In this document: positions 32,973 through 41,849 of the stretch, in pieces
How the letters are laid out: each line of letters begins with the position of its first letter
Position numbering within the stretch: position 1 is the first letter of the stretch
From: Devosia_A sp039934955
Lineage (GTDB): Bacteria; Pseudomonadota; Alphaproteobacteria; Rhizobiales; Devosiaceae
NCBI GenBank assembly: GCA_039934955.1
Contig: JBDTLB010000023.1
Span: 1 to 64,000 of the forward strand
Direction: 5' to 3'
DNA: 64,000 nt
The notes under the pieces: generated by a model
The model's database searches: none
Told to the model about the DNA's origin: nothing
What the model saw: only the letters and a program-made list of their open reading frames with translations
Translations under genes and position numbers: made by a program

Positions 32973-34027
32973 ACCGGAGCGCCGGGAACTCTACGCGCTT
33001 CGCCAGTATGGCGGCAGTCGGCCTCGATCACGGCTTTGATCACACTGCCCCGCCCGGCCGCCCATTTGGGCAGATCCACCGCAGCGCCCGCCAACGTCGT
33101 GCGGTGGGTGATCCATTTCGCCGCGGGCGCATGGCCGGCGCGGATTGCATCGATGACGCGCTCGAAATCTTCCGTTGCGGCGTTGCGGCTGGCAAAGAGA
33201 CTCAACTCGCGACGATGGAAATCGGAATCGGTGAAGGTGATGTCACCCTTCACCACGCTCACCAGCACATAGCGTCCGCCATGGGCGACGAAGTTGAAGC
33301 CTCTCTCGATCGACTCCCGGTTGCCCGTGGCGTCGAACACGATATCAAACCCATCGCCGGCCGTGATGGCGCGCACCGCGTCCGCAACGCCGTCGTCAGC
33401 GAGAATGGCATGGTCGACCGCGAACAGCCCGCGCGCGGCATCGAGCCGCCCCTGGTCACGATCGAGGAGTGTGACGCGCGCGCCGGACAAAGATGCAAAG
33501 AGCGCCGCACCAAGGCCAATCGGCCCTGCCCCGATGATGAGGGCGCGATCCGAAGAGGAGGTCGCACCGCGCCGGATCGCGTGCGCGCCGATCGCGAGGA
33601 ACTCCACCATCGCGCATTCGTCGACACCCAAACCTTCGGCCGGAATCAGGTTCTTTTCCGGCAGCGAGAGCAGACCGGTCATGCCGCCATCGCGATGCAC
33701 ACCGAGGACCGAGATTGTGGTGCAGCAATTGGGTTTGCCCTGCCGGCAGGCGACGCAGTGACCGCACGACAGGTATGGATTGACGACACAGATCTGGCCG
33801 ATTTTGAGCTTGCTGCCGATCGGCACCTCGACGACCTCAACCGCAAGCTCATGCCCCATGACGCGCGGATAGGACAGGAACGGCTGGTTGCCCTCATAGA
33901 TGTGATAGTCGGTACCGCAGATGCCAATGCGGCGCGGCTTGACCAGTACTTCGCCATCGCCCCTGATGGGAAGCGGTTGGTCTTCGAGCGCAAGATCCCC
34001 AGGGTTTCGGCAGACGAGTACGTGCAT
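32957..34027 (-). CDS. Zinc-dependent alcohol/polyol dehydrogenase
   Basis: The 356-residue medium-chain dehydrogenase has the catalytic zinc residues CGTD and GHE, the structural-zinc cysteines in the CGHCVACRQGKPNC segment, and the cofactor site GAGPIGLGAA. It resembles L-galactonate/threonine-type sugar dehydrogenases. I chose the ATG at 34027; a TTG at 34057 would add 10 residues. The last 15-20 residues (GEARRVPGAPVQ) look unlike the family and are encoded across the end of livF, so the original stop may have been lost. Upstream lies a broken sugar permease gene. Confidence 0.8.
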   Translation of the reverse strand: MHVLVCRNPGDLALEDQPLPIRGDGEVLVKPRRIGICGTDYHIYEGNQPFLSYPRVMGHELAVEVVEVPIGSKLKIGQICVVNPYLSCGHCVACRQGKPNCCTTISVLGVHRDGGMTGLLSLPEKNLIPAEGLGVDECAMVEFLAIGAHAIRRGATSSSDRALIIGAGPIGLGAALFASLSGARVTLLDRDQGRLDAARGLFAVDHAILADDGVADAVRAITAGDGFDIVFDATGNRESIERGFNFVAHGGRYVLVSVVKGDITFTDSDFHRRELSLFASRNAATEDFERVIDAIRAGHAPAAKWITHRTTLAGAAVDLPKWAAGRGSVIKAVIEADCRHTGEARRVPGAPVQTPM

Positions 34028-34072
34028 TGTGTGTGGTCCGTGGAGGGTTTGTTGCAAGCCGCGAAGGCGGTG

Positions 34073-34369
34073 CTAGACGCCTGCTTGGCGCCGCTTTTGT
34101 AGATTATCGAGATACACCACAAGCGGAATCAGCAGTCCCTCTATCACCATCTCCCAGAACGGGTCGATGCCGAGCAGGACCGCTCCATTGCTCATGGTTG
34201 TGAACAGGATGGCACCTGCGACCGCACCAAGAACCGTGCCGCGGCCACCGAATAGGCTGGCGCCACCGACGACGGAGGCGGCGATGGCCTGCAACTCGTA
34301 CGCGTTGGCCATCGATGGCGACGCGATTGACAAGCGTGAGACCAGCAAGATGCCAGCGAGCGGTAACGG
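34073..34369 (-). pseudogene. 5'-truncated RbsC-type sugar ABC permease
   Basis: About 98 codons of the C-terminal end of a ribose/monosaccharide permease remain (LAGILLVSRL, ELQAIAASVVGG, LFGGRGTVLGAVAGA, IEGLLIPLVVYLD). A normal protein has about 320-340 residues. In-frame homology begins right after a stop codon at 34370-34372, with no suitable start, and the rest of the gene is absent because the GntR gene begins at 34406. It is probably the relic of an ABC operon that also included the zinc dehydrogenase downstream. Confidence 0.8.
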
Positions 34370-34405
34370 CTACCGTGTCCTCGGCACGAAAAAACAATCT
34401 AGAAC

Positions 34406-35335
34406 ATGAAACCGGATACCGTCTTCAAACGCGCCTTCAACCAGACGCTCGACCAACTGGCGGTCATGCCGGCCAGGGTGGTGCTACCCTCGGAAAACGA
34501 GCTGAGTACGACGCTCGGGATCAGCCGCACTACGGTCCGCAAGGTGTTGGCCGAACTTCACGAACGCGGCATCATCGCGGTGAACGAACGCGGACGGATA
34601 CTCGTGAGGCCGCGGCCGCGCATGGCGCGCTACCCAGAAGCGGAGACCGAGGATGCTGCGGCGCAAGTCGAACGAAGATTTATGGAATGGATGCTTCGCG
34701 GTGATGCCAAGCCTGACGCACAGATCAACGAACTCGAACTGGCGCGCCAGTTCGGTATCAGCACATCTGGAATTCGAGAGTTTCTCAACCGCTTCCGCCG
34801 CTTTGGGTTGATCGAGAAACGGCCCAACGCGGGCTGGCTGTTCAAGGGCTTCACCGAGGACTTCGCCCTGGAACTCTTCGAGATCCGCGAGATGTTCGAA
34901 CTACGGTCTGCCGGGGCGTTCGCGGCTCTGCCCCCTGACGCCACAATATGGATGGCGCTGAAGACGCTGCGCAAGGAACATCAGCAATTGCTGGCCGACA
35001 TCGATGCGCGATTTCACGATTTCTCGGACCTCGACAACCGGTTTCACCGGCTGATTAGTTCCGCATCGCCAAACCGCTTCATCGACGACTTCTACGACAT
35101 CATCAGCTTCATCTTCCACTATCACTACCAATGGAACAAGCGCGACGAACGGCAGCGCAACGAAGTCGCTATTCGCGAGCATCTCTCCTATATCGACGCT
35201 CTACTGCAACGTGATCAGCGCACCGTCGAGCTCGCCTGTCACGCCCACCTCGCATCGGCGAAGCTGACGCTGACCCGGGCCCCTCGCCAGGTGGGCGGCG
35301 CTACGACAAATCCCAGTAGTCGCGCATCAGCTTGA
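34406..35335 (+). CDS. GntR-family regulator with two winged-helix domains and an FCD domain
   Basis: The 309-residue protein has a first winged helix (about 8-70: LPSENELSTTLGISRTTVRK), a second winged helix (about 95-155: ELARQFGISTSGIREFLNRF) and a C-terminal helical FCD ligand-binding domain with histidines (HRL, HEH-like HYHYQW). GntR proteins normally carry one winged helix. The gene starts beside the truncated permease and its 3' end overlaps the convergent epimerase gene by 35 bp. It probably controls sugar or sugar-acid genes nearby. The ligand is unknown. Confidence 0.85.
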   Translation: MKPDTVFKRAFNQTLDQLAVMPARVVLPSENELSTTLGISRTTVRKVLAELHERGIIAVNERGRILVRPRPRMARYPEAETEDAAAQVERRFMEWMLRGDAKPDAQINELELARQFGISTSGIREFLNRFRRFGLIEKRPNAGWLFKGFTEDFALELFEIREMFELRSAGAFAALPPDATIWMALKTLRKEHQQLLADIDARFHDFSDLDNRFHRLISSASPNRFIDDFYDIISFIFHYHYQWNKRDERQRNEVAIREHLSYIDALLQRDQRTVELACHAHLASAKLTLTRAPRQVGGATTNPSSRASA

Positions 35336-36143
35336 AGCCCTTGCGATAGACGTCCGTCTCCGCCGCGAACAGTGGGCGCCAGATTTTTGTGGTGGCGGCA
35401 AGATCGGGGAGTGCTGAACCAAAGGCCTCGATCGTCATCCAGCCATCATATCCAGCGGCCTTCAGCGCCGCGATGATCGGCCGGAATGGGACGTGCCCGG
35501 CGCCCGGCACCCCGCGATTGTTCTCGCTGATGTGCACATGATTGATCTGCTTGATCGTCAGGGAGATCAGGTCGACGACCGAATTCTCTTCAATGTTGGT
35601 GTGGAAGGTGTCGAACAGATAGCCATAGTTGGGCTCGCCGACGCGCTTCACCAACTCCGCCGCCTGCTCCATCGTGTTGAGGAAGTAGCACTCGAAGCGG
35701 TTGAGCGGCTCGACGCTCAGCGCGACGCCGGCCGTCGCGGCGTATTGCGCCGCCTGCTTGTGGACTTCGACGCAGCGCGAAATCTCATCGGCGGTCGGAC
35801 CGCGGCCCGAGAACTCGCCAAGCTGCTGATGGAACGGGCCGGCGACGATCTTGCCGCCCAGTGCGGCCGTGCAGTCGACCAGCCATTTGAGATGATCGAG
35901 TGCCCCGGCGCGCGCCGTAGCGTCGGAGGAAATCGCACTGCCATTCGCCATGACCCCGATGCCGGACGCCTCGATGCCAAAATCCTTCAGTCGGCGCCCA
36001 AGCTTTTCGTAGTGCGCGACCTCACCCTCGAAGATCGGGATCTCGACACCATCATAGCCGGTGGCTTTGAGGTCTTCGATGATCGGCCAATGCGCGTCGG
36101 TGACGTGCGTGGTCCACAGCAGCAGATCGAAGCCGAGCTTCAT
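35301..36143 (-). CDS. Sugar phosphate isomerase/epimerase, ketose 3-epimerase-like
   Basis: This 280-residue TIM-barrel protein of the AP endonuclease 2 superfamily has metal-site motifs (VEPLNRFE, FDTFHTNIEE, HVHISENNRG, GYDGWMTIEAF). It matches D-tagatose/D-psicose 3-epimerase and related 3-keto sugar enzymes. It is the last gene of the leftward ABC operon and may isomerise the imported sugar or its oxidised form. Confidence 0.85.
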   Translation of the reverse strand: MKLGFDLLLWTTHVTDAHWPIIEDLKATGYDGVEIPIFEGEVAHYEKLGRRLKDFGIEASGIGVMANGSAISSDATARAGALDHLKWLVDCTAALGGKIVAGPFHQQLGEFSGRGPTADEISRCVEVHKQAAQYAATAGVALSVEPLNRFECYFLNTMEQAAELVKRVGEPNYGYLFDTFHTNIEENSVVDLISLTIKQINHVHISENNRGVPGAGHVPFRPIIAALKAAGYDGWMTIEAFGSALPDLAATTKIWRPLFAAETDVYRKGFKLMRDYWDLS

Positions 36144-36151
36144 GTTGTTCT

Positions 36152-36226
36152 TCTCCGCTCTGTCCGGGGCGGTCCCAACGGGCCGCTTAATGTGTTCCGC
36201 TCTGTCCCGGCGATCCCGAAAGGGCT
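36152..36226. repeat. Tandem imperfect direct repeat
   Basis: Two copies of about 33 bp (36152-36184 and 36194-36226) share TCCGCTCTGTCC and a GATCCC/GGTCCC-GGGC tail, with a period of 42 bp. They occupy most of the gap between the dehydrogenase and epimerase genes. Function unknown. Confidence 0.6.
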
Positions 36227-36240
36227 CACCGGGCCAACCG

Positions 36241-37374
36241 CTAGAGGTTCACCCACGCGCCCGATTTACCCGACGCAAGGATCGCGTCGCAGATGCGGTT
36301 GGTTTCGAGTGCATCGCGGAAGGTCGGGGCGGCCGGCTTGCCGGTTCTCAAACCATCAAGGAAATCCGCCACCTGGTGCGTGAACGAATGCTCGTAACCG
36401 ATGATCAGACCCGGCACCCACCATTTGCCCAGATAAGGATGGTCGCCATCGGTGACGAGGATATCCGTCCAGCCGCGCTGTGCGCCTTCGATACCGTGAT
36501 CGAAATACTGGACCCGGTTGAGATCGTGCAAATCCCAGCTCAGCGACCCCTTGGCGCCATTGATCTCGAGTGTGTAGCCGGCCTTGTGACCGCGGGCATA
36601 GCGGGTCGATTCAAACGTGCCGAGCGAGCCATTGCCGAAGCGGGTCAGCACTGCCGCCGCATCGTCGATGCCAACCGGCTGCGCCTTGCCGGTCTCGGCG
36701 TGCATCCGTTCCTTGATGAAGGTTTCGGTCATCGCTGTGAGCGATGAGATGCCACCGTTGATCCAGATGGCGGTATCGAGGCAATGGGCAAGCAGATCCC
36801 CGGTGACACCGGAGCCCGCCGCATCGACATCGAGCCGCCAGGTGGCGGCGCCACCCTGCGGCACGTCGGGCGAAATCGTCCAGTCCTGGAGGAATTTCGC
36901 GCGGTAGTGGAATATCTGGCCGAGCCTGCCGGCTTCGACCATGTTCTTGATCAACATCACGGCCGGGATGCGCCGGTAATTGTACCAGACCATATTGGGG
37001 ACGCCGGCCTTTTCGACCGCATCCACCATCGGCTTGCCTTCGGCCTCGGTGCGGGCCAGCGGCTTTTCGCACAACACCATCTTGCCGGCCTGCGCGGCCG
37101 CGATGGCGATCTCGGCGTGGAGATCGTTGGGCACGCAGATATCGATGGCGTCGATATCCTTGCGGGCGATCAGCGCCCGCCAGTCTTCCTCGACGCTCTC
37201 ATAGCCCCACATCTCGGCGAAATGGCGCACCTTGCTGGTGTTGCGGGCGGCGACGCCCTTCAGCACCGGGCGATAACCGGTCTCGAAGAAATGCGCGACA
37301 TTGGCCCAGGCGTTGGAGTGAGCGCGGGCCATGAAGCCGTAACCCACCATGCCGACGTTGAGTTGTTTGGTCAT
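36241..37374 (-). CDS. Gfo/Idh/MocA-family oxidoreductase
   Basis: The 377-residue protein has the Rossmann motif GMVGYGFMARAHSNA and the CEKPLA motif with the catalytic lysine. It is an NAD(P)-dependent dehydrogenase for a cyclic sugar or polyol. In the same operon are two TIM-barrel isomerases and a carbohydrate ABC transporter, a set typical of pathways through 3-keto sugars. It lies 12 bp downstream of the preceding isomerase gene. The exact substrate is unknown. Confidence 0.87.
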   Translation of the reverse strand: MTKQLNVGMVGYGFMARAHSNAWANVAHFFETGYRPVLKGVAARNTSKVRHFAEMWGYESVEEDWRALIARKDIDAIDICVPNDLHAEIAIAAAQAGKMVLCEKPLARTEAEGKPMVDAVEKAGVPNMVWYNYRRIPAVMLIKNMVEAGRLGQIFHYRAKFLQDWTISPDVPQGGAATWRLDVDAAGSGVTGDLLAHCLDTAIWINGGISSLTAMTETFIKERMHAETGKAQPVGIDDAAAVLTRFGNGSLGTFESTRYARGHKAGYTLEINGAKGSLSWDLHDLNRVQYFDHGIEGAQRGWTDILVTDGDHPYLGKWWVPGLIIGYEHSFTHQVADFLDGLRTGKPAAPTFRDALETNRICDAILASGKSGAWVNL

Positions 37375-37386
37375 CGACGTCGCTCC

Positions 37387-38445
37387 CTATTCGCGCCAGC
37401 CATGCGCGTCGCGCACCTTGATCATCGCGCCCAGAATCTTGTTCCAGGTGGCCTGCGTCTCCATGACCGAATTGGGGAACATGCAACCGTCCCAGCAGAT
37501 GTGACGCATCGTCTTGGTGAGTTCGCCATTTTCGTCGCGCAGCCAGTAGCCGGCGTGCTTGGTGACGTCGAGGCGGCCATTGGGATCATCGATCTGGCAG
37601 TGCCGGCCAGTCTTTTCGTGTGAGCCCGACCCGAACGTCGTACCGTCGTTCTGGGCGACGTGGAAGTCGAGCGTCCACGGGCGGAGAGCGTCGGCGACCT
37701 TATGATAGGCGGCATCGAGCGCGGCCTTGTCGGACCAGTCGAAATTGGCGGGGAGGATGCGGTCCCGTTCGGCGTTGGCGCCGAGCACGAACAGCATCGA
37801 GTGCGCCATGTCGGCCTGATAGCCGACCACGCCGGGCATGTTGACCATCTCGAGCAATTTCACGTTCTCGCGCCATGAGTGCATGCCGCCCCAGCAGATC
37901 TCGCCCTCGGCGACGATGTACTCGCCGTGATCCTGCGCGATCTTGCCAGCCTCGCGGAAGGTCTCCGCGATGAGCTTGGTGTTGCCGACAGGATCCTTGT
38001 CCCAGGCGTCAACGCCGGTGGACGAATCGACGCGGACGCCGCCGGTCGGCCGGATGCCGATCTCGCGCATCTGCTTGCCGATGACGCAGGCCTTGCGAAC
38101 CTGATCGAGGAAGCGTTTGCGCTCGTCGGCGTCGCCCATGGCCGAACCGCCGCCCGCGCCACCCCAGATCGGCGCCACGAACGAGCCGACCTTGAGACCG
38201 AAGCTCGCGATGTGGTCGGACATCCGCTTGACGCCGTCTCGGTCGCTGTCGATCGAGATGTGTGGGTCGGCGAGCCACAGATCGACGCCGTCGAACTTGA
38301 CGCCGTCGACTTCGGCACCAGCAGTGAGCTTCATCAGCGTATCGAGTGGAATGATCGGCTCGCCATCACCGCTGCCCTTGCCGACCACGCCGGGCCAGGT
38401 CGCGTTGTGGAGCTTCGGATAATTGTTGGTATGCGCGTCGGTCAT
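37387..38445 (-). CDS. Sugar phosphate isomerase/epimerase (TIM barrel)
   Basis: The 352-residue protein belongs to the AP endonuclease 2 superfamily, with VAEGEICWGGMHSW, YQADMAHSM and LDFHVAQNDG at the expected metal-binding strands. It is longer than the second isomerase of this operon and not closely similar. The ATG at 38445 was chosen because sequence before it lies in the intergenic stretch. The role is probably isomerisation or dehydration of an imported sugar or polyol. Confidence 0.82.
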   Translation of the reverse strand: MTDAHTNNYPKLHNATWPGVVGKGSGDGEPIIPLDTLMKLTAGAEVDGVKFDGVDLWLADPHISIDSDRDGVKRMSDHIASFGLKVGSFVAPIWGGAGGGSAMGDADERKRFLDQVRKACVIGKQMREIGIRPTGGVRVDSSTGVDAWDKDPVGNTKLIAETFREAGKIAQDHGEYIVAEGEICWGGMHSWRENVKLLEMVNMPGVVGYQADMAHSMLFVLGANAERDRILPANFDWSDKAALDAAYHKVADALRPWTLDFHVAQNDGTTFGSGSHEKTGRHCQIDDPNGRLDVTKHAGYWLRDENGELTKTMRHICWDGCMFPNSVMETQATWNKILGAMIKVRDAHGWRE

Positions 38446-38467
38446 CTTAGTCCCCAGTAGAATCTCG

Positions 38468-39538
38468 TCAGGCGGCCTTGTGGCCAAGGTTTAGACCAGA
38501 TTTGACGTCGAAGAGGATCACTTTACCGGGGTTCCAGCCAAAGCGGACCGTGTCTTCCACCGCGACATTGACTCGCGCCGGGACACCCGCCCTCACGAGA
38601 TGATTGGCGACGCGCATGGTCAGGATCTTCTCCATGCCGTGGTTCTCAATATCGTGCACCTTTGCCTCGACCGGCGCCCCGGACTCAACACGGACGTCTT
38701 CGGGCCGGATGCCGAACGTGTAGCGTCCCTCGCCCACCGACGCCTCGATCGGCAACTCGAAACTGTGCGGTGTAACCACTGCTTTGCCGGCGGCAATTTT
38801 ACCTTCGAGCAAATTGATCGCCGGGGAACCGACGAAACCCGCAACGAAAATGTCGCGCGGATTGTTGTAGATTTCGCTCGGTGTGCCGACCTGGATGATG
38901 CGTCCGCGGTTGAGTATACCGATCCGGTCGCCCATCGTCATGGCCTCGACCTGGTCGTGCGTGACGAAGATGAAAGTGGTCTTCAGCCGCAACTGCAGTT
39001 CCTTGAGCTCGACACGCAGCGCTTCGCGCAGCTTGGCGTCGAGAGCCGACAGCGGCTCGTCCATCAGGAACACCTGCGGCTCGCGAACGATGGCCCGGCC
39101 GATCGAAACGCGCTGCATTTCGCCGCCCGACAACTTGTCGGTCTTGCGCTCAAGCAGATGCTCGATGCGAAGCGTCGTACTGGCATAGGCGATGCGCGCT
39201 TCGATGTCGGCCTGCGACATATTCCGAACCTTGGAGCGCAGCGGAAAGACCAAATTCTCCCGCACGGTGAGACGCGGATAGAGGGAGTATTGCTGCAGGA
39301 CGAGCGCGGTATCGCGTTCGGCCGGTCCCCAGTCGGCGACATCGACCTCGTTGATGAAGACGTTGCCGGAGGTTAGTTTTTCGAGGCCGGCGATGAGCCT
39401 GAGGGTGGTTGTTTTGCCGGCGCCGGTTGGACCGAGCAGGACGAAGAACTCGCCGTCAGCGACGTCGAGGCTAAAGTCGGCGAGCGCGGTGTGCTGGCCA
39501 AATGTTTTAGTGACGTTCTGGAGTCGGATACGGGCCAT
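38468..39538 (-). CDS. MalK/UgpC-type ABC ATPase (second of two)
   Basis: The 356-residue protein has Walker A GPTGAGKTT, signature LSGGEMQRVSIGRA, Walker B FLMDEPLSALD, the switch THDQVEAM and a C-terminal TOBE domain. It sits 3 bp downstream of another MalK-type ATPase of different sequence. The two probably form a heterodimer in one importer, as in glycerol (GlpST) type systems. Confidence 0.9.
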   Translation of the reverse strand: MARIRLQNVTKTFGQHTALADFSLDVADGEFFVLLGPTGAGKTTTLRLIAGLEKLTSGNVFINEVDVADWGPAERDTALVLQQYSLYPRLTVRENLVFPLRSKVRNMSQADIEARIAYASTTLRIEHLLERKTDKLSGGEMQRVSIGRAIVREPQVFLMDEPLSALDAKLREALRVELKELQLRLKTTFIFVTHDQVEAMTMGDRIGILNRGRIIQVGTPSEIYNNPRDIFVAGFVGSPAINLLEGKIAAGKAVVTPHSFELPIEASVGEGRYTFGIRPEDVRVESGAPVEAKVHDIENHGMEKILTMRVANHLVRAGVPARVNVAVEDTVRFGWNPGKVILFDVKSGLNLGHKAA

Positions 39539-39541
39539 GGA

Positions 39542-40648
39542 TCAGTCGCCGAGTCGGATGTCGAGCGACGCGCCCGACTTGTTGTCGAAGAAATGGGCCT
39601 GGGTGGGGTCGAGCCGGACCCAGATCGGGTCGCCAGCCTTTGCAACATAGCCAGCAACAGTGCGGGCCCGAAGCGATCGATCCCCTAACTTGAGGCCGAC
39701 AATATCAAATCCGCCGAACGGCTGCACGATGTGCGCCTCGGCCGGCCGATAACCGGCAGTGTCGGTGCGGCTGACGAGTACGCCCTCAGGACGGATGCCC
39801 AAGGACAGGTCGTTACCCGCTCGCTTGCTTTCCAGTATGCCCAGCAGTTCGCGCGGCAGCTCGAAGCTTTCCTTGTCGATGCTCACCTGCACTATGCCGC
39901 CAGCCTCACTGACAATAGCGGGCGCGATGTTCATTACGGGCGAGCCGATGAACTGGGCGACGAACAGATTGGCGGGATGCAGATAGACCTCGCTCGGCGT
40001 TCCGACCTGCTGCAGCGCACCTTCGTTCATCACCACAATACGATCGGCGAGCGACATCGCTTCGACCTGGTCATGCGTCACGTAGATCGACGTCGAGCCA
40101 TTCTCCAGATGGAGACGCTTGAGTTCGACCCGCATGCCCTCGCGCAGCTTGGCGTCGAGCGAACCGATCGGTTCGTCGAGCAAAATCGCCTTAGGCCGGC
40201 GGACCAGCGAACGGCCGATCGCCACACGTTGCATGTCGCCACCCGACAGCGCCGAGGGGCGGCGCTTGAGCAAATGCGTGATCCCCAACGAAGTCGCCAC
40301 CGACTTCACCGTACGGTCGATATCCTCGCGGCTCTGGCGCACGGCCCGCAACGGAAACGCCATGTTCTCGAACACAGTGAGATGCGGATAGAGCGCGTAA
40401 TTCTGGAAGACGAATGCGACGTCGCGCTCGGAGGCATGCAAGTCCTGCACTGGCTTGCCGTCGATCAGAATGTCTCCGGAGTCGATGTCCTCAAGCCCGG
40501 CAATGGCGCGCAGCGTTGTGGTCTTGCCGCAGCCCGAGGGGCCGAGAAACACCACGAACTCTTTGTCCTTGACCGTCAAATTGACGTCGCGAATTACGTG
40601 TAGCACGCCGAAATGTTTATCGACATTGCGCAGTTCGATCTCAGCCAT
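39542..40648 (-). CDS. MalK/UgpC-type ABC ATPase (first of two)
   Basis: The 368-residue ATPase has Walker A GPSGCGKTT, signature LSGGDMQRVAIGRS, Walker B ILLDEPIGSLD, the THDQVEAM switch and a TOBE domain. The ATG at 40648 overlaps the end of the small membrane-protein gene by 8 bp. It works with the two permeases encoded just upstream. Confidence 0.9.
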   Translation of the reverse strand: MAEIELRNVDKHFGVLHVIRDVNLTVKDKEFVVFLGPSGCGKTTTLRAIAGLEDIDSGDILIDGKPVQDLHASERDVAFVFQNYALYPHLTVFENMAFPLRAVRQSREDIDRTVKSVATSLGITHLLKRRPSALSGGDMQRVAIGRSLVRRPKAILLDEPIGSLDAKLREGMRVELKRLHLENGSTSIYVTHDQVEAMSLADRIVVMNEGALQQVGTPSEVYLHPANLFVAQFIGSPVMNIAPAIVSEAGGIVQVSIDKESFELPRELLGILESKRAGNDLSLGIRPEGVLVSRTDTAGYRPAEAHIVQPFGGFDIVGLKLGDRSLRARTVAGYVAKAGDPIWVRLDPTQAHFFDNKSGASLDIRLGD

Positions 40649-40892
40649 GCCCGTGCCCCTCCCGCACAGTCTCAGAGACCGACACCGGCCCGGTATCATC
40701 CTCGTCGATGCGCTGCACCGGCGGCGCGATGTGCACGGAGACGTTGAAACCAATGAGGCCGATCAGCATGACCAGCACGCTCCACGAATGCAGGAACGCG
40801 ACCCAAGGTTGGCAGAGGAACAGGATCCCCACCACCATGAAGGCGATAGCGCCACGTTCGAGAAATCGCTGATTAAATTCACGCAAGTTCAT
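40641..40892 (-). CDS. Small membrane protein of the ABC operon
   Basis: The 83-residue protein has two hydrophobic helices (about 14-33 and 36-54) and an acidic, His/Gly-ending tail. It overlaps the permease stop by 4 bp and the first ATPase start by 8 bp, so it is certainly co-translated. Glycerol-type ABC operons with two ATPases carry a small membrane protein (DUF2160) in the same place; the analogy is by position, and I do not recognise a family. Confidence 0.7.
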   Translation of the reverse strand: MNLREFNQRFLERGAIAFMVVGILFLCQPWVAFLHSWSVLVMLIGLIGFNVSVHIAPPVQRIDEDDTGPVSVSETVREGHGHG

Positions 40893-41848
40893 TTACGGAT
40901 TGCTCCGAAGCTCATGCCACGCAGCAGATGGTTGCGCAGGAGGAAGGTAAAGATGGCGACCGGCAGAAGGAACAGCACCGCCCCCGCAGCGATCACGGTC
41001 CAGTCCTGCAACCCCGTACCGACCTGGCTAGGAATGAACGGCGGCGCCGTTTGCGCCCGACGATTGGTGAGGATCAGCGCAAAAGCGTACTCGTTCCAGG
41101 CGGTGATGAAGCAGAACACCGCCGTCGCAGCAATGCCCGTAAGAGCTTCAGGCAGAACGATCTTCCAGAAGGCCTGCATCCGGGTATAGCCGTCGACCAG
41201 CGCCGCCTCTTCGTATTCCTTCGGAATCTCGTCGATGAAGCCCTTCATCAGCCACACCGCGAACGAGACGTTGAAGGCGGTGTAAAGCAGGATGAGACCA
41301 AGATGAGAATCGTTGAGCCCCACCGCCCGGTACATCAGGAACATCGGGATGGCGATGACGATGGGCGGCAACATGCGGGTCGACAGGATAAAGAACAGAA
41401 GGTCCGCCTCGCCCTTCACCCTGAATCGAGAAAAGCCGTATGCGGTAATGGTGCCCATCGACACGGCGAGCACTGTCGACGTAATGGCAATGATCAGCGA
41501 GTTCAAGAAGCGATCGGGATAGGCGGAGAACACGACGTCGCCATTGCCGTCGCGCGCCAGGCGCTCACCGCCATCGAACACCAGCTTTTCCCACCACGGC
41601 GCCGCCGCGTACACCGCCGGGTCGACCGGCGTGGTCTGTTGCGCGCGCTTGGTGAACAATTTGACGAAAGGCGAAACCTGCGGCTGAAAGACGACCGTTG
41701 GCGGCACAGAAGTTGCCAGCAGGAGCGGCTTGAACGCCGTCGCCGTAATCCAGTAGATCGGCGACAGAAAGATCAGCGTGATAATGACCACTGCTGCGAC
41801 GGCGAGGCGATTGCCCAGGCGGCCAGCACGAGTTGAAACGACGGCCAT
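40889..41848 (-). CDS. Carbohydrate ABC transporter permease, MalG type
   Basis: The 319-residue inner-membrane protein has about six helices and the EAA loop (EYEEAALVDGYTRMQAFWKIVLP) that docks on the ATPase. A periplasmic insertion lies between the first and second helices (about 55-105). It follows the MalF-type permease by 1 bp. Confidence 0.9.
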   Translation of the reverse strand: MAVVSTRAGRLGNRLAVAAVVIITLIFLSPIYWITATAFKPLLLATSVPPTVVFQPQVSPFVKLFTKRAQQTTPVDPAVYAAAPWWEKLVFDGGERLARDGNGDVVFSAYPDRFLNSLIIAITSTVLAVSMGTITAYGFSRFRVKGEADLLFFILSTRMLPPIVIAIPMFLMYRAVGLNDSHLGLILLYTAFNVSFAVWLMKGFIDEIPKEYEEAALVDGYTRMQAFWKIVLPEALTGIAATAVFCFITAWNEYAFALILTNRRAQTAPPFIPSQVGTGLQDWTVIAAGAVLFLLPVAIFTFLLRNHLLRGMSFGAIRK

Positions 41849-41849
41849 C

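Noticed and set aside
37915..38460. Possible extra gene on the plus strand opposite the sugar isomerase
   Set aside because: No motif is present, and codon pattern and operon continuity support only the minus-strand gene.
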